Shown: positions 35,249 through 49,550, counted from the stretch's first letter. The stretch: DNA of 64,000 bases from Photobacterium piscicola (GCF_900166965.1 NZ_FUZI01000013.1:1-64000), one strand, 5' to 3'. Numbers and translations are program-made. The notes: generated by a model not told the origin, from the sequence alone.

Positions 35249-35869
35249 ATGAAACAACGTTTAATACAACTTATCGCTCAAACTGACCTGCAGGTCACAG
35301 AACAACAACTCGATCAATTGATTGGTTATGTGCAACTGCTGCATAAGTGGAATAAAGCGTATAATTTGACTTCTGTGCGTGATCCTAATGAAATGTTAGT
35401 TAAACACATTATGGATAGCATTGTTGTTAGCCAATATTTAGATGGTGAGCGTTACATTGATGTGGGTACGGGGCCGGGTTTACCTGGAATTCCATTAGCA
35501 ATTATGTGCCCGCATAAATCATTTACGCTGCTTGATAGCTTAGGTAAACGAATTCGATTTATTCGCCAAGTGATCCATGAGCTAAAAATTACCAATGTGA
35601 CTGCAGTTCAAAGTCGAGTTGAAGAGTTTGATCCCGGTGAAGGTTTTGATGCGGTATTAAGTCGTGCCTTTGCTTCAATGTCAGACATGGTTAATTGGTG
35701 TCACCATTTGCCTAAGTCAGGCGGCCAGTTTTTCGCTCTTAAAGGTCAGTACCATCAGGATGAAGTCTCCGATTTACCTGAATGGTGTACTGTTGTTGAA
35801 GTTAAATCTTTGCAAGTACCTGAACTTGATGGTGAACGTCATTTAGTTGTTTTAACGGCAAAAGATTAA
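35249..35869 (+). CDS. rsmG: 16S rRNA (guanine527-N7)-methyltransferase RsmG (GidB)
   Basis: The 206-aa class I methyltransferase (E. coli 207 aa) makes m7G527 in 16S rRNA. The SAM-binding motif is [15 protein letters not shown] (about residues 71-85), preceded by [12 protein letters not shown]. Loss of this enzyme is known to give low-level streptomycin resistance. It sits between mnmG and parA in one operon-like run. Confidence 0.97.
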   Translation: MKQRLIQLIAQTDLQVTEQQLDQLIGYVQLLHKWNKAYNLTSVRDPNEMLVKHIMDSIVVSQYLDGERYIDVGTGPGLPGIPLAIMCPHKSFTLLDSLGKRIRFIRQVIHELKITNVTAVQSRVEEFDPGEGFDAVLSRAFASMSDMVNWCHHLPKSGGQFFALKGQYHQDEVSDLPEWCTVVEVKSLQVPELDGERHLVVLTAKD

Positions 35870-35886
35870 TTGTTGAGGTTTTTTTT

Positions 35887-36681
35887 GTGGGAAGAATCAT
35901 AGCTGTTGCAAATCAGAAAGGTGGTGTTGGTAAAACAACATCGTGTGTCAATCTGGCTGCTTCATTGGCTGCTACGCAGCGTAAAGTATTAGTGATCGAT
36001 CTCGATCCTCAAGGTAACGCTACCATGGCTAGTGGGGTCGACAAATATCAAGTCGAATCTACCGCTTATGATCTTCTTGTTGAAGAAACCCCATTTAATC
36101 AGGTTGTTATTAACGAAACCACGGGTGGCTATCATTTGATAGCCGCTAATGGCGATGTAACTGCAGCTGAAATTAAATTGATGGAAGTGTTTTCCCGTGA
36201 GACGCGATTACGTAATGCACTGGCGCCTGTTCGTGACAATTACGATTATATTTTTATCGATTGTCCGCCATCTCTAAACTTATTAACAATCAATGCGATG
36301 ACGGCAGCTGACTCAGTGTTAGTGCCGATGCAGTGTGAATATTTTGCCCTTGAAGGTTTAACCGCATTGATGGACACCATCAGTAAATTAACCGCGGTTG
36401 TTAATAGTGATCTCAAAATTGAAGGGTTATTGCGGACCATGTTTGATCCCCGTAACCGACTTTCAAATGAAGTGTCACAACAGCTTAAAAAACACTTTGG
36501 TGATAAAGTATATCGCACTGTTATTCCTCGCAATGTTCGTCTTGCTGAAGCGCCAAGTCACGGTCGCCCTGCAATGTATTATGACAAATATTCTAGTGGT
36601 GCTAAGGCGTATTTAGCGTTAGCCGGTGAAATGATTCGCCGTGATGAATTAGCACTGCAAGCCCCCCAGGTTGAAGCGTAA
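35887..36681 (+). CDS. parA: Chromosome partitioning ATPase ParA
   Basis: The 264-aa protein has a deviant Walker A motif QKGGVGKTTSCVNLAA near residues 10-25, then DLDPQGNATMASGVDKY and FIDCPPSLNLLTINAM. It forms the DNA-bound ATPase gradient that moves ParB-parS complexes. The GTG start at 35887 has GAGG upstream and fits the Vibrio ParA1 N-terminus. Its partner parB begins 8 nt after the stop, and a parS site lies at 14380. Confidence 0.96.
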   Translation: MGRIIAVANQKGGVGKTTSCVNLAASLAATQRKVLVIDLDPQGNATMASGVDKYQVESTAYDLLVEETPFNQVVINETTGGYHLIAANGDVTAAEIKLMEVFSRETRLRNALAPVRDNYDYIFIDCPPSLNLLTINAMTAADSVLVPMQCEYFALEGLTALMDTISKLTAVVNSDLKIEGLLRTMFDPRNRLSNEVSQQLKKHFGDKVYRTVIPRNVRLAEAPSHGRPAMYYDKYSSGAKAYLALAGEMIRRDELALQAPQVEA

Positions 36682-36689
36682 GGTTTTCC

Positions 36690-37589
36690 ATGAATTTCAA
36701 TAAACGAGGCTTGGGCAAAGGCCTTGATGCCCTATTAGCCACCAGCAATGTTGCTCAAGCTAAAAAACAGCAAAGTGATGACAACGCATCACAACAGGCT
36801 GCCGTTGATGGTGAATTACGCCAGATTGCAGTTACCGCACTTAAATCAGGTCAATATCAGCCTCGTAAAGCAATGGCGGCTGATGCGTTAACTGAATTAG
36901 CGGAATCGATTCGTGCTCAAGGTGTTATTCAACCGATTGTTGTACGCCGTATTGATAGCCAAAGTTATGAAATCATTGCCGGTGAGCGTCGCTGGCAAGC
37001 AGCCCGTCAAGCGGGTCTACAGGTTGTACCTTGTATTATTAAAAATGTTGATGATCGTGCTACGGTGGCGATTGCGCTGATTGAAAATATTCAACGTGAA
37101 GATCTTAATGCAATCGAAGAAGCGCGTGCGCTAGAACGTTTACAACAAGAGTTTTCATTAACGCATCAACAAGTTGCCGATGCGGTAGGTAAATCACGTG
37201 CCGCGGTTTCTAATTTATTGCGATTGAACCAATTATCTGACGCCGTCAAACAATTGGTTGAGCAAAAACAGTTAGAAATGGGTCATGCAAGGGCTTTATT
37301 GGCCTTAGACGAGCAACAACAGTTAGCTGCTGCACAAATTATCATCAATAAGTTGTTAACTGTGCGTGAGGCTGAAAAGCTAGTAAAAACGTTATTAAAT
37401 CCAACTGAAACGCCGGCGAAGTTAGCACCTCAACCTCAAACGGTGGCATTGCAATTAAGTTTGAGCGAGCGTTTTGGTACTAAAGTTGCCGTAAACCAAA
37501 ATAAAAATGGTAAAGGCAAAATTGTTATTAATTTTGATCAACAAGATAAACTAACGCAAATTCTTGCAATGCTTGGTCACGATTTGTGA
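36690..37589 (+). CDS. parB: Chromosome partitioning protein ParB
   Basis: The 299-aa protein has the N-terminal ParA-stimulating arginine region (KRGLGKGLDALL). The CTP-binding ParB/Srx domain has AGERRWQAARQAGL and the ENIQREDLNAIEEA box. The helix-turn-helix reads QQVADAVGKSRAAVSNLLRL (about residues 161-180), and a C-terminal dimerisation part follows. It binds parS and spreads as a clamp. Confidence 0.96.
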   Translation: MNFNKRGLGKGLDALLATSNVAQAKKQQSDDNASQQAAVDGELRQIAVTALKSGQYQPRKAMAADALTELAESIRAQGVIQPIVVRRIDSQSYEIIAGERRWQAARQAGLQVVPCIIKNVDDRATVAIALIENIQREDLNAIEEARALERLQQEFSLTHQQVADAVGKSRAAVSNLLRLNQLSDAVKQLVEQKQLEMGHARALLALDEQQQLAAAQIIINKLLTVREAEKLVKTLLNPTETPAKLAPQPQTVALQLSLSERFGTKVAVNQNKNGKGKIVINFDQQDKLTQILAMLGHDL

Positions 37590-37629
37590 TCTAGTCGCGA
37601 GAATTATTAATTCAAGCGTTATGTGAAAG

Positions 37630-37659
37630 TTGATGGGTTATTTTGTTGTAAAATATAAA
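37630..37659 (+). promoter_or_regulatory. Candidate atp operon promoter
   Basis: TTGATG (37630-37635), an 18-bp spacer and TATAAA (37654-37659) lie between parB and atpI (37590-37764). No terminator was seen after parB, so some read-through from mnmG-rsmG-parAB is possible. Confidence 0.5.
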
Positions 37660-37764
37660 TGTTTTTTTGCTGCAATAAGATTGCATTCAATCTATTCAGC
37701 CGTATAATTTTCGCTGTATTTCCCTGCACTCATGTGTCGTGGAATGGACTCGAGGAACGAATAC

Positions 37765-38154
37765 ATGGTATCGGCGCTAGTGAAACCGGGACGCCAATTG
37801 GCAAAGCGGTTGCTGTTACTACAATCTGGCGTCGTAGTAGTTACGGCATTAACGGCAGTCTTCGCTGTCAATGTTGACTGGGGAATCTCTGCACTTATCG
37901 GTGGTGGTATTTTTGTAATTGCCAATGCCGTATTTGCTATGTGTGCGTTTATGTACAGTGGTGCCAGGAAGGCACGATTAGTCATGGCGTCATTTTATGG
38001 CGGAGAAGTGCTCAAAATCCTCATTACAGTCATCCTTTTTGCCGCAGCTTACCTGTATAAAGGGGTGGAACTTGTTCCCCTCCAACTAACCTATTTGCTG
38101 GTCCTTGGTATTAATATTTTTGGACCGGTTTTATTCATTAACAACAACAAATAG
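37765..38154 (+). CDS. atpI: ATP synthase assembly protein I
   Basis: The 129-aa four-helix membrane protein aids c-ring assembly. I start at ATG 37765 because GAGGAA lies 7 nt upstream and the resulting MVSALVKPGRQLAKRLLLLQ matches Vibrio AtpI. The open frame extends 11 codons further upstream. Conserved ASFYGGEVLKILITVILFA lies in the third helix region. It is the first gene of the atp operon. Confidence 0.92.
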   Translation: MVSALVKPGRQLAKRLLLLQSGVVVVTALTAVFAVNVDWGISALIGGGIFVIANAVFAMCAFMYSGARKARLVMASFYGGEVLKILITVILFAAAYLYKGVELVPLQLTYLLVLGINIFGPVLFINNNK

Positions 38155-38159
38155 GATGA

Positions 38160-39290
<1,131 letters not shown>

Positions 39291-39372
39291 TAAACCGCTG
39301 TGATCAGCCTTTCTCAAGAAGGCTGACTCCAGAGTAAATGGACCCTAGCAACCCTTTTTAAGGAGATGCGTT

Positions 39373-39843
39373 GTGAATATGAATGCAACTTTGCTGGGTC
39401 AGGCTATCGCTTTCTTCTTCTTTGTCGTGTTCTGCATGAAATATGTATGGCCGCCAATTATGGAAGCGATTGAAGAACGTCAGAAAAAAATTGCTGACGG
39501 TTTGGCAGCAGCAGATCGCGCTGCCAAAGACCTGAACCTTGCACAAGCTAATGCTTCTGATCAATTGAAAGAAGCGAAACGCGCCGCGAGTGAGCTGATT
39601 GAACAGGCAAATAAGCGTAAAGCTCAAATTGTCGATGATGCGAAAATTGAAGCCCAAGCTGAGCGTGAAAAGATTCTTGCTCAAGGTCTGGCTGAAATTG
39701 AAGCTGAACGTAATCGTGCTCGTGATGAGTTAAGAAAACAAGTTGCAACTCTAGCTGTGATTGGCGCTGAGAAGATCATTGGTCGCTCCATCGATATGGA
39801 AGCGCAAACTGATATTCTTAACGAACTCACTGCAGAACTGTAA
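39373..39843 (+). CDS. atpF: ATP synthase Fo subunit b
   Basis: The 156-aa peripheral-stalk subunit, the same length as E. coli AtpF, has one N-terminal membrane helix (about residues 5-25). A long charged coiled coil follows. The start is GTG at 39373 with AAGGAGA upstream; the E. coli gene also uses GTG and reads MNLNATxLGQAIAF. Confidence 0.96.
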   Translation: MNMNATLLGQAIAFFFFVVFCMKYVWPPIMEAIEERQKKIADGLAAADRAAKDLNLAQANASDQLKEAKRAASELIEQANKRKAQIVDDAKIEAQAEREKILAQGLAEIEAERNRARDELRKQVATLAVIGAEKIIGRSIDMEAQTDILNELTAEL

Positions 39844-39859
39844 TTAAAGGGGCAAGCAC

Positions 39860-40393
39860 ATGTCGGATATGACTACTATCGCACGCCCCTACGCTAAAGC
39901 AGCATTTGACTTTGCGGTCGAGAAAGGCGAACTAGCACAGTGGGCAGAAATGCTAACTTTTGCTGGCGCTGTGGCAACTAATGACACTATGCAAGATATT
40001 CTTGATAGTGGCTATGCCGCTGACAAGCTCGCTGAAATTTTTGTTTCAGTGTGCGGTGAGCAACTCGATGAATTCGGCCTTAACTTAATTAAAGTGATGG
40101 CTGTAAATGGACGCCTCAATGCGCTACCTGATGTCTGTGGTGAATTTATGCTGATGAAACATGAGCATGAAAAAACTATCGAAGCTATGGTGATCTCTGC
40201 CATCGTTCTTGATGAAAGCCAGTTAGATGCGATCAGCGCCAAACTTGAGCAGCGTTTAGCACGTAAAGTGATGTTGACCTGCAGTGTAGACGAGACCCTG
40301 ATTGCTGGGGTCGTAATTAGAGCTGGAGACCTTGTTATCGATAACTCTGTACGGGGAAAATTGAACCGTCTGAGCGATACTTTGCTGTCTTGA
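39860..40393 (+). CDS. atpH: ATP synthase F1 subunit delta
   Basis: The 177-aa subunit joins F1 to the b-subunit stalk. It starts [18 protein letters not shown] and ends with [20 protein letters not shown], both family hallmarks (E. coli 177 aa). It lies 16 nt from each neighbour. Confidence 0.97.
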   Translation: MSDMTTIARPYAKAAFDFAVEKGELAQWAEMLTFAGAVATNDTMQDILDSGYAADKLAEIFVSVCGEQLDEFGLNLIKVMAVNGRLNALPDVCGEFMLMKHEHEKTIEAMVISAIVLDESQLDAISAKLEQRLARKVMLTCSVDETLIAGVVIRAGDLVIDNSVRGKLNRLSDTLLS

Positions 40394-40409
40394 TTTGGGG
40401 AATTGGAGC

Positions 40410-41951
40410 ATGCAACTTAATTCCACGGAAATTAGCGCACTGATCAAACAACGTATTGAAAACTTCAACGTTGTAAGTGAAGCGCGTAACGAAGGTACTA
40501 TCGTTTCTGTAAGCGATGGTATTATTCGAATCCATGGCCTTGCTGACGTAATGCAAGGTGAAATGATTGAACTACCTGGCGGCCTGTTCGCTTTAGCACT
40601 TAACCTTGAGCGTGACTCTGTTGGTGCGGTAGTTATGGGCCCTTATGCTTCGCTACAAGAAGGCATGAAGGTAACCGGTACTGGTCGTATTCTTGAAGTA
40701 CCTGTTGGCCCAGCACTACTTGGGCGTGTTGTTAACACCCTAGGTCAGCCTATTGATGGTAAAGGTTCAATTGAAACAGAGACATTCTCTCCTGTTGAAG
40801 TAATTGCACCGGGTGTAATCGATCGTAAATCTGTTGATCAACCAGTACAAACTGGTTACAAAGCAGTGGATGCGATGATTCCTATCGGTCGTGGTCAGCG
40901 TGAGTTGATTATCGGTGACCGTCAAACGGGTAAAACTGCGATGGCTATCGATGCCATCATTAACCAGAAAAATTCTGGTATCTACTCTGTGTATGTGGCT
41001 ATTGGCCAGAAAGCTTCAACGATTGCGAACGTGGTTCGTAAACTTGAAGAGCACGGCGCATTGGAAAACACTATTGTTGTGGTTGCATCTGCTTCTGAAG
41101 CGGCAGCACTACAATACCTTGCACCTTACTCAGGTTGTGCAATGGGTGAATATTTCCGTGACCGTGGCGAAGATGCACTGATCGTATACGATGACTTGTC
41201 TAAACAAGCCGTTGCTTATCGTCAAATCTCACTATTGCTGAAGCGTCCACCAGGCCGTGAAGCATTCCCTGGTGATGTTTTCTACCTTCACTCTCGTCTT
41301 CTTGAGCGTGCATCACGAGTTAGTGCGCACTACGTTGAGAAATTTACGAATGGTGAAGTGACAGGTAAAACCGGTTCTTTAACTGCGCTACCTATCATTG
41401 AAACGCAAGCTGGTGACGTATCGGCGTTCGTACCGACCAACGTTATCTCTATCACTGATGGACAAATCTTCCTACAAACAGAACTGTTCAATGCGGGTAT
41501 TCGTCCTGCGGTTGATCCAGGTATTTCTGTATCGCGTGTAGGTGGTGCTGCCCAAACTAAAGTTATCAAGAAGCTTTCTGGTGGTATTCGTACTGCCCTA
41601 GCACAGTACCGTGAACTAGCAGCGTTTGCTCAGTTCTCGTCAGACCTTGATGATGCAACCAAGAAGCAACTTGATCACGGCCAAAAAGTGACTGAGTTGA
41701 TGAAGCAAAAGCAATACTCGCCAATGTCTGTATTTGAGCAAGCTATTGTTATTTTTGCTGCTGAAAAAGGTTTCCTAGGCGATATTGAAATTGCCAAGTT
41801 AGCTGATTTCGAAGCTGCGTTGCTTTCATTTGCCAAAGGTCAATTTGCTGAGTTAGTAGCTCAAATTGATAAAACGGGTGCTTACAACGATGAGATTGAA
41901 GCGCAGTTCTCGAAACTGCTGCAAGATTTCAAAGCGACCCAAACTTGGTAA
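40410..41951 (+). CDS. atpA: ATP synthase F1 subunit alpha
   Basis: The 513-aa non-catalytic nucleotide-binding subunit has the P-loop [11 protein letters not shown] (about residues 169-179) and the signature [17 protein letters not shown] 40410 is chosen because [16 protein letters not shown] equals the E. coli N-terminus and gives exactly 513 aa. The open frame starts 5 codons earlier. Confidence 0.98.
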   Translation: MQLNSTEISALIKQRIENFNVVSEARNEGTIVSVSDGIIRIHGLADVMQGEMIELPGGLFALALNLERDSVGAVVMGPYASLQEGMKVTGTGRILEVPVGPALLGRVVNTLGQPIDGKGSIETETFSPVEVIAPGVIDRKSVDQPVQTGYKAVDAMIPIGRGQRELIIGDRQTGKTAMAIDAIINQKNSGIYSVYVAIGQKASTIANVVRKLEEHGALENTIVVVASASEAAALQYLAPYSGCAMGEYFRDRGEDALIVYDDLSKQAVAYRQISLLLKRPPGREAFPGDVFYLHSRLLERASRVSAHYVEKFTNGEVTGKTGSLTALPIIETQAGDVSAFVPTNVISITDGQIFLQTELFNAGIRPAVDPGISVSRVGGAAQTKVIKKLSGGIRTALAQYRELAAFAQFSSDLDDATKKQLDHGQKVTELMKQKQYSPMSVFEQAIVIFAAEKGFLGDIEIAKLADFEAALLSFAKGQFAELVAQIDKTGAYNDEIEAQFSKLLQDFKATQTW

Positions 41952-41957
41952 TTGGTG

Positions 41958-41978
41958 GGTGATCGCTTAGCGATCACC
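41958..41978 (+). repeat. Perfect hairpin between atpA and atpG
   Basis: GGTGATCGC and GCGATCACC form a 9-bp perfect stem around TTA, 6 nt after the atpA stop. No T-run follows. It may act as an mRNA processing or stability element that adjusts alpha versus gamma output. Confidence 0.75.
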
Positions 41979-41996
41979 TTCTAACGGAGAGTGACG

Positions 41997-44302
<2,306 letters not shown>

Positions 44303-44319
44303 GCTAATTAGGAGGCGAT

Positions 44320-44742
44320 ATGGCAGCGATAACCTTTCACCTGGATGTCGTCAGCGCTGAGAAACGTTTGTTTTCTGGTCGTGCTGAAAATATTCAAGTA
44401 ACAGGTAGCGAAGGTGAGCTCGGTATTCATGCCGGCCACACGCCGTTGTTGAGTGCGATTACTCCAGGTATGGTACGTATTATTAAGCAAGGCGGTAAAG
44501 AAGAGGTTATTTATCTTTCTGGCGGCATGCTTGAAGTGCAACCTGGTATCGTAACTGTACTTGCTGACACTGCTATTCGTGGTATTGATTTAGATACTGC
44601 GAAAGCTGAAGAAGCAAAGCGCCAAGCTGAAGAGAGAATTCATAATCAGCATGGTGATATCGATTTTGCCCAAGCAGCCAGTGATCTAGCAAAAGCAATT
44701 GCTCAGCTACGCGTTATTGAATTGACGAAACGTTCACGTTAA
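44320..44742 (+). CDS. atpC: ATP synthase F1 subunit epsilon
   Basis: The 140-aa subunit (E. coli 139 aa) is part of the rotor and inhibits ATP hydrolysis. It has an N-terminal beta-sandwich ([28 protein letters not shown]) and two C-terminal helices. It is last in the operon and is followed by a terminator. Confidence 0.97.
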   Translation: MAAITFHLDVVSAEKRLFSGRAENIQVTGSEGELGIHAGHTPLLSAITPGMVRIIKQGGKEEVIYLSGGMLEVQPGIVTVLADTAIRGIDLDTAKAEEAKRQAEERIHNQHGDIDFAQAASDLAKAIAQLRVIELTKRSR

Positions 44743-44764
44743 TCATTGAATAACTGCACCATAG

Positions 44765-44790
44765 AAAGCGACCTTAGGGTCGCTTTTTTT
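44765..44790 (+). terminator. Rho-independent terminator of the atp operon
   Basis: AAAGCGACC and GGTCGCTTT form a 9-bp stem around TTAG, followed by TTTT. The core is nearly identical to the yidC terminator. Region 44791-45008 before glmU is AT-rich; a TACAAT hexamer at 44961-44966 is the only promoter-like element I see. Confidence 0.92.
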
Positions 44791-45008
44791 ATCGTTGTTC
44801 TCTATGTGGTTAACTAATTAATAACGTGCATATATGGTTGTCATTGTTATGGCTTATTTTTAAACATGTATAAATAAAAGTTATTTATAACGAGTTTTTT
44901 TGTTGGTTATTTTTTAGTTAAAATATGCAAATCATTCTTAAACCTATGTGCATCTACAGGTACAATAGGGATATATAAACTTTATATGCATTCAGAGGAA
45001 TACTCGTC

Positions 45009-46367
45009 ATGAGCTTTAGTGCTGTGATTCTTGCCGCGGGAAAAGGCACCCGTATGTACTCTAACTTACCCAAGGTACTTCATACCCTTGCAGGTAAGCC
45101 AATGGTTAAGCATGTTATCGATACATGTAATGATATTGGTGCAAATAGCATCAACCTAGTTTATGGCCATGGTGGCGATACCATGCAGCAAGTACTAGCC
45201 AAAGAAAATGTTAATTGGGTATTACAAGCAGAGCAACTAGGTACCGGACACGCGGTTAATCAGGCAGTACCAAATCTTGCTGATGATGAGAAAGCATTGA
45301 TTTTGTACGGTGATGTACCATTAATCAGTGCACAAACATTAGAAAACTTGCTTGATGCTCAACCAAGTGGTGGTATTGCATTACTGACTGTTGTACTCGA
45401 TGATCCTTCAGGTTATGGCCGTATTGTGCGTCGTAATGGCCCGGTTGTGGCAATCGTTGAAGAAAAAGACGCAACAGAAGAGCAAAAGCTAATTAAAGAA
45501 GTTAACACTGGTGTGTTGGTTGCCAATGGTGGTGATCTTAAGCGTTGGTTAGCTTCACTTAAGAACGAGAACGCTCAAGGTGAATATTACTTAACTGATA
45601 TTATCGAAATCGCACATAACGAAGGCCGTGCTGTTGAAGCGGTACACCCTGCGTTAGCGATTGAAGTTGAAGGGGTGAATAACCGAGTTCAACTGGCGCG
45701 TCTTGAGCGTGCATTTCAGAGTATGCAAGCTGAGCGCCTATTAGAACAGGGTGTTATGCTGCGCGATCCAGCACGCTTTGATTTACGCGGTGCACTACAA
45801 TGTGGTACTGATGTTGAAATCGATGTGAACGTTATTATTGAAGGTAGCGTAAGCATTGGTGATAACGTGGTTATCGGTGCTGGTTGCGTGCTAAAGAATT
45901 GTGAAATTGATGATAACAGTATCATTAGCCCTTACAGCGTAATTGAAGGTGCGACTGTTGGTGAAATGTGTACTGTAGGCCCATTTGCACGTCTACGTCC
46001 AGGCACTGAATTACTGACTGGTGCGCATGTGGGTAATTTCGTTGAAATGAAGCAAGCACGTTTAGGCCTTGGTTCTAAAGCGGGTCATCTTAGCTATTTA
46101 GGTGATGCTGATATTGGCGCAAATGTAAATATCGGTGCGGGTACTATTACCTGTAACTATGATGGTGCTAATAAATTTAAAACAGAAATTGGTGACGATG
46201 TATTTGTTGGTTCAGATACTCAGTTGATCGCGCCTGTTAAAGTTGCTGCTGGCGCAACCATTGGCGCTGGCTCAACCATTAACCGTAATATCGGTGAAGA
46301 TGAGCTAGTGATCACGCGTACGCCTGCACGTACGATCAAAGGTTGGAAACGCCCAACTAAAAAATAG
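45009..46367 (+). CDS. glmU: Bifunctional GlcNAc-1-P uridyltransferase / GlcN-1-P acetyltransferase
   Basis: The 452-aa enzyme (E. coli 456 aa) makes UDP-GlcNAc for peptidoglycan and LPS. The N-terminal pyrophosphorylase domain has [18 protein letters not shown] and YGDVPLI. The C-terminal left-handed beta-helix (about residues 250-450) carries hexapeptide repeats such as [15 protein letters not shown] and performs acetyl transfer. It follows the atp operon and precedes a regulator plus glmS. Confidence 0.97.
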   Translation: MSFSAVILAAGKGTRMYSNLPKVLHTLAGKPMVKHVIDTCNDIGANSINLVYGHGGDTMQQVLAKENVNWVLQAEQLGTGHAVNQAVPNLADDEKALILYGDVPLISAQTLENLLDAQPSGGIALLTVVLDDPSGYGRIVRRNGPVVAIVEEKDATEEQKLIKEVNTGVLVANGGDLKRWLASLKNENAQGEYYLTDIIEIAHNEGRAVEAVHPALAIEVEGVNNRVQLARLERAFQSMQAERLLEQGVMLRDPARFDLRGALQCGTDVEIDVNVIIEGSVSIGDNVVIGAGCVLKNCEIDDNSIISPYSVIEGATVGEMCTVGPFARLRPGTELLTGAHVGNFVEMKQARLGLGSKAGHLSYLGDADIGANVNIGAGTITCNYDGANKFKTEIGDDVFVGSDTQLIAPVKVAAGATIGAGSTINRNIGEDELVITRTPARTIKGWKRPTKK

Positions 46368-46416
46368 GCTTATTCCATAGCTGAAAAAATGTCAGTTTAA
46401 AGTCTTAAAAACAATC

Positions 46417-46445
46417 AAGCAGAGCCTAAGCTCTGCTTTTTTTTT
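46417..46445 (+). terminator. Rho-independent terminator after glmU
   Basis: AAGCAGAGC and GCTCTGCTT form a 9-bp perfect stem around CTAA, followed by T9. It separates glmU from the DeoR-family gene. Confidence 0.92.
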
Positions 46446-46505
46446 GGCTTTTTTTTGACCATGTTTGGTGTTTTGATGGACATATTATTATCCTTTTAGT
46501 GCATT

Positions 46506-46520
46506 TTTTCGTGTCGAAAA
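46506..46520. promoter_or_regulatory. Inverted repeat upstream of the DeoR-family gene
   Basis: TTTTCG and CGAAAA flank TGT as a perfect 6-bp inverted repeat. TTCG/CGAA arms are common in DeoR-family operators. It lies just upstream of the candidate promoter and may be an upstream operator. Confidence 0.45.
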
Positions 46521-46534
46521 TTATTTAAAGGGTA

Positions 46535-46581
46535 TTGCAGAATCCTTTTTATTGACGTTATACTAGTTTCAAATCGAAACT
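46535..46581 (+). promoter_or_regulatory. Promoter with overlapping operator, DeoR-family regulator gene
   Basis: TTGCAG (46535-46540), an 18-bp spacer and TATACT (46559-46564) form the promoter. Directly after it AGTTTC and GAAACT are a perfect inverted repeat around AAATC (46565-46581), covering the expected transcription start. The position suggests autorepression. The effector is not shown by the sequence. Confidence 0.55.
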
Positions 46582-46601
46582 TATTGTGTTGTTTAACATT
46601 C

Positions 46602-47375
46602 ATGTCGAAACGTAATACTCAGCAGCGTCGTCATGCTATTGCCGTTATGGTCAGTGAGCAAGGCGAAGTTAGCGTTGATGTTTTAGCGCATCATTTTTCT
46701 ACTTCAGAAGTTACTATTCGTAAAGATCTCGCGGTATTAGAGGTTACTGGCTCACTGCTACGTCGTTATGGTGGTGCTATTGCTATGCCTACTGAAATGG
46801 TTTCTACCGAACAAGCTGAACAAGTTTCAGTTTGTAAGTTAGCTATTGCTCAAGCAGCAGCAGAGCAAATTCGCGATCACCATAGAATTATCATTGATAG
46901 CGGCAGTACCACAGCAGCATTGATTTCATTACTTGGTAGCAAACAAGGCTTAATCGTAATGACTAATGCATTACATGTTGCTAATGCCCTTAACGCGCTT
47001 GAAAACGAGCCGACGTTATTAATGACTGGTGGTACATGGGATCCCCATTCTGAATCATTTCAAGGGCAAGTCGCAGAATCTGTATTACGTTCATATGATT
47101 TTGATCAGCTCTTTATTGGCGCTGATGGTATTGATGTCGCGCGCGGTACGACCACATTTAATGAATTAATGGGGTTAAGTCGAGTGATGGCTGAAGTATC
47201 GCGTGATGTAGTGGTGATGGTCGAATCCAATAAGGTTGGCCGTAAGATCCCCAATCTTGAACTTGCGTGGCAAGGAATTAGCACCTTGATCACCGATGAT
47301 GGTTTAAGTGACGCAGATAAACAAAGTATTGAACAACATGGCGTGCGCGTTATTCGCGCGCCCGTAAACGTATAA
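46602..47375 (+). CDS. DeoR/GlpR-family transcriptional regulator
   Basis: The 257-aa protein has an N-terminal winged helix (about residues 5-60: NTQQRRHAIAVMVSEQGEVS, VTIRKDLAVLEVTGSLLRRY). A DeoR-C sugar-phosphate-sensor domain follows, with IIDSGSTTAALISLL and QLFIGADGID. ATG 46602 is used; the open frame reaches a TTG at 46584. It lies 36 nt upstream of glmS in the same direction, so it probably senses an amino-sugar phosphate and controls glmS. That role is inference. Confidence 0.85.
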   Translation: MSKRNTQQRRHAIAVMVSEQGEVSVDVLAHHFSTSEVTIRKDLAVLEVTGSLLRRYGGAIAMPTEMVSTEQAEQVSVCKLAIAQAAAEQIRDHHRIIIDSGSTTAALISLLGSKQGLIVMTNALHVANALNALENEPTLLMTGGTWDPHSESFQGQVAESVLRSYDFDQLFIGADGIDVARGTTTFNELMGLSRVMAEVSRDVVVMVESNKVGRKIPNLELAWQGISTLITDDGLSDADKQSIEQHGVRVIRAPVNV

Positions 47376-47411
47376 CATCAAAATAACCAAAGCAGTGGTA
47401 AAGGAATTATT

Positions 47412-49247
47412 ATGTGTGGGATAGTGGGTGCAGTTGCACAACGTGATGTAGCTGAAATTTTAATTGAAGGTTTACGTCGTTTGGAATATCGCGGTTATGA
47501 CTCCGCAGGTGTTGCAATTGTGAATACAGACAATGAGCTTCAGCGTGTGCGCCGATTAGGTAAAGTACAAGAATTGGCTGATGCGGTTGATAATATGCCT
47601 TTAAGTGGCGGCACGGGTATTGCACATACGCGTTGGGCAACCCATGGTGAACCTTCTGAAGCTAATGCCCACCCCCATATTTCTGGTCAACATATTGCTT
47701 TAGTTCATAACGGTATTATTGAAAACCATCAGTCATTACGTGAATTATTGCTTGAGCGTGGCTATGTATTTAGTTCGCAAACTGATACTGAAGTGATCGC
47801 ACATTTAGTCGATTGGGAATTACGTTCTGCAGCGAGTTTGCTTGAAGCCGTTCAAAAAACGGTATTACAGCTTCAAGGTGCATACGGTACGGTAGTGATG
47901 GACAGTCGTGATCCTGAACGAGTGGTCGTTGCTCGTTCTGGCAGTCCGCTCGTGATCGGTCTTGGTGTTGGTGAAAACTTTATTGCCTCGGATCAATTGG
48001 CGTTATTAAATGTTACTCGCCGCTTCATGTTCTTAGAAGAAGGTGATGTTGCTGAAGTAACACGACGTAAAATCTCAGTATTTGATAGCAATGGCCAAGC
48101 GGTTGAACGCGTGGTGAGTGAATCAAATATTGAGCATGATGCGGCGGATAAGGGTCAATATCGTCATTACATGCAAAAAGAGATCTTTGAGCAGCCAAGT
48201 GCATTGATCAACACCATGGAAGGCCGTATTAGTAATGATCATGTGATCGTGGAAAGTATTGGCAGTGATGCGACGGCGATCTTTGATAAAGTAGAACACA
48301 TTCAGATCATCGCTTGTGGTACTTCTTATAATGCCGGCATGGTTGCACGCTACTGGTTTGAATCAATTGCGGGCGTTAGCTGCGATGTTGAAATTGCTTC
48401 AGAGTTTCGTTACCGAAAATTTGTTACTCAGCCCAATAGTTTACTGATCACTCTGTCTCAATCAGGTGAAACGGCTGATACATTGGCAGCATTGCGTTTA
48501 GCAAAGCAAAAAGGCTATATGGCGGCAATGACCATTTGTAATGTGGCTGGATCATCGTTAGTTCGTGAATCTGACTTAGCCTTTATGACGCGTGCAGGGG
48601 CTGAAATTGGTGTTGCCTCGACGAAAGCATTTACTACTCAGCTGGTGGCATTATTAATGTTAGTCACGGCGCTCGGTAAGCAGCAAGGTAATATTGATCG
48701 AGTTCAAGAGCAACAAATCGTGACAGCATTACATCAGTTACCGACTCAAATTGAAAAAGCGTTGGCGTTTGATAAACCCATCGAAGTATTAGCTGAAGAT
48801 TTTGCTGATAAACAACACGCATTATTTTTAGGTCGTGGCGAGTTTTATCCGATTGCTGTTGAAGCATCATTGAAATTGAAAGAAATTTCTTATATTCATG
48901 CTGAAGCTTACGCGGCGGGTGAACTTAAGCATGGTCCATTAGCATTAGTTGACGCTGAAATGCCGGTTATTGTGGTGGCTCCGACCAATGATTTGCTTGA
49001 AAAGCTTAAGTCAAATATTGAAGAAGTTCGCGCTCGTGGTGGACTGTTGTATGTATTTGCAGATGATGAAGCTGGATTTGAGGAATGTGAGGGCATGAAA
49101 ATTATCACCATGCCAAAAGTAGATGAGATTATCGCCCCTATTTTCTATACCATTCCGATGCAATTATTATCCTATCACGTTGCTTTAATTAAAGGGACGG
49201 ATGTCGATCAGCCACGTAACCTTGCTAAAGCGGTAACGGTTGAATAA
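47412..49247 (+). CDS. glmS: Glutamine--fructose-6-phosphate aminotransferase
   Basis: The 611-aa enzyme (E. coli 609 aa) makes glucosamine-6-phosphate. The N-terminal glutaminase uses Cys2 ([13 protein letters not shown]). Two SIS domains follow, with [17 protein letters not shown] and [15 protein letters not shown], and the C-terminus ends [15 protein letters not shown] precedes the ATG. It is likely in one transcript with the DeoR-type regulator. No glmS ribozyme-like leader is visible, as expected in a Gram-negative. Confidence 0.98.
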   Translation: MCGIVGAVAQRDVAEILIEGLRRLEYRGYDSAGVAIVNTDNELQRVRRLGKVQELADAVDNMPLSGGTGIAHTRWATHGEPSEANAHPHISGQHIALVHNGIIENHQSLRELLLERGYVFSSQTDTEVIAHLVDWELRSAASLLEAVQKTVLQLQGAYGTVVMDSRDPERVVVARSGSPLVIGLGVGENFIASDQLALLNVTRRFMFLEEGDVAEVTRRKISVFDSNGQAVERVVSESNIEHDAADKGQYRHYMQKEIFEQPSALINTMEGRISNDHVIVESIGSDATAIFDKVEHIQIIACGTSYNAGMVARYWFESIAGVSCDVEIASEFRYRKFVTQPNSLLITLSQSGETADTLAALRLAKQKGYMAAMTICNVAGSSLVRESDLAFMTRAGAEIGVASTKAFTTQLVALLMLVTALGKQQGNIDRVQEQQIVTALHQLPTQIEKALAFDKPIEVLAEDFADKQHALFLGRGEFYPIAVEASLKLKEISYIHAEAYAAGELKHGPLALVDAEMPVIVVAPTNDLLEKLKSNIEEVRARGGLLYVFADDEAGFEECEGMKIITMPKVDEIIAPIFYTIPMQLLSYHVALIKGTDVDQPRNLAKAVTVE

Positions 49248-49285
49248 AACGGTTATTGGTCTTTAAGGCGTAAGATTAACACGTT

Positions 49286-49315
49286 AAAAAAGGCACCGTG
49301 AAGGTGCCTTTTTTT
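49286..49315 (+). terminator. Rho-independent terminator after glmS
   Basis: AAAAAAGGCACC and GGTGCCTTTTTT form a 12-bp perfect stem around GTGAA. The following stretch 49316-49550 has no gene that I can support and no clear promoter. Confidence 0.93.
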
Positions 49316-49550
49316 ATGTTTGATAGTGATAGCTTGTAAAGCCTAATTATATTGGCACTAATAACGCTTTTTTTGCGAAATAGAAATAACGCCCTTCCAA
49401 ATTTCGAACTGCAATTCAAAATACAAAAAACCGATGCCATTAATGACTAATTGTCTGATTTTTGCTCACTCTTACCCCAAAAAACTTGGCGTGCCATCTG
49501 CAAGGAGAGTCACTACTACTAATGCTGATAATTGATGGGTGGAGTAAATA

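Noticed and set aside
47376..47411. glmS ribozyme upstream of glmS
   Set aside because: The 36-nt gap is too short and that ribozyme belongs to Gram-positive bacteria.
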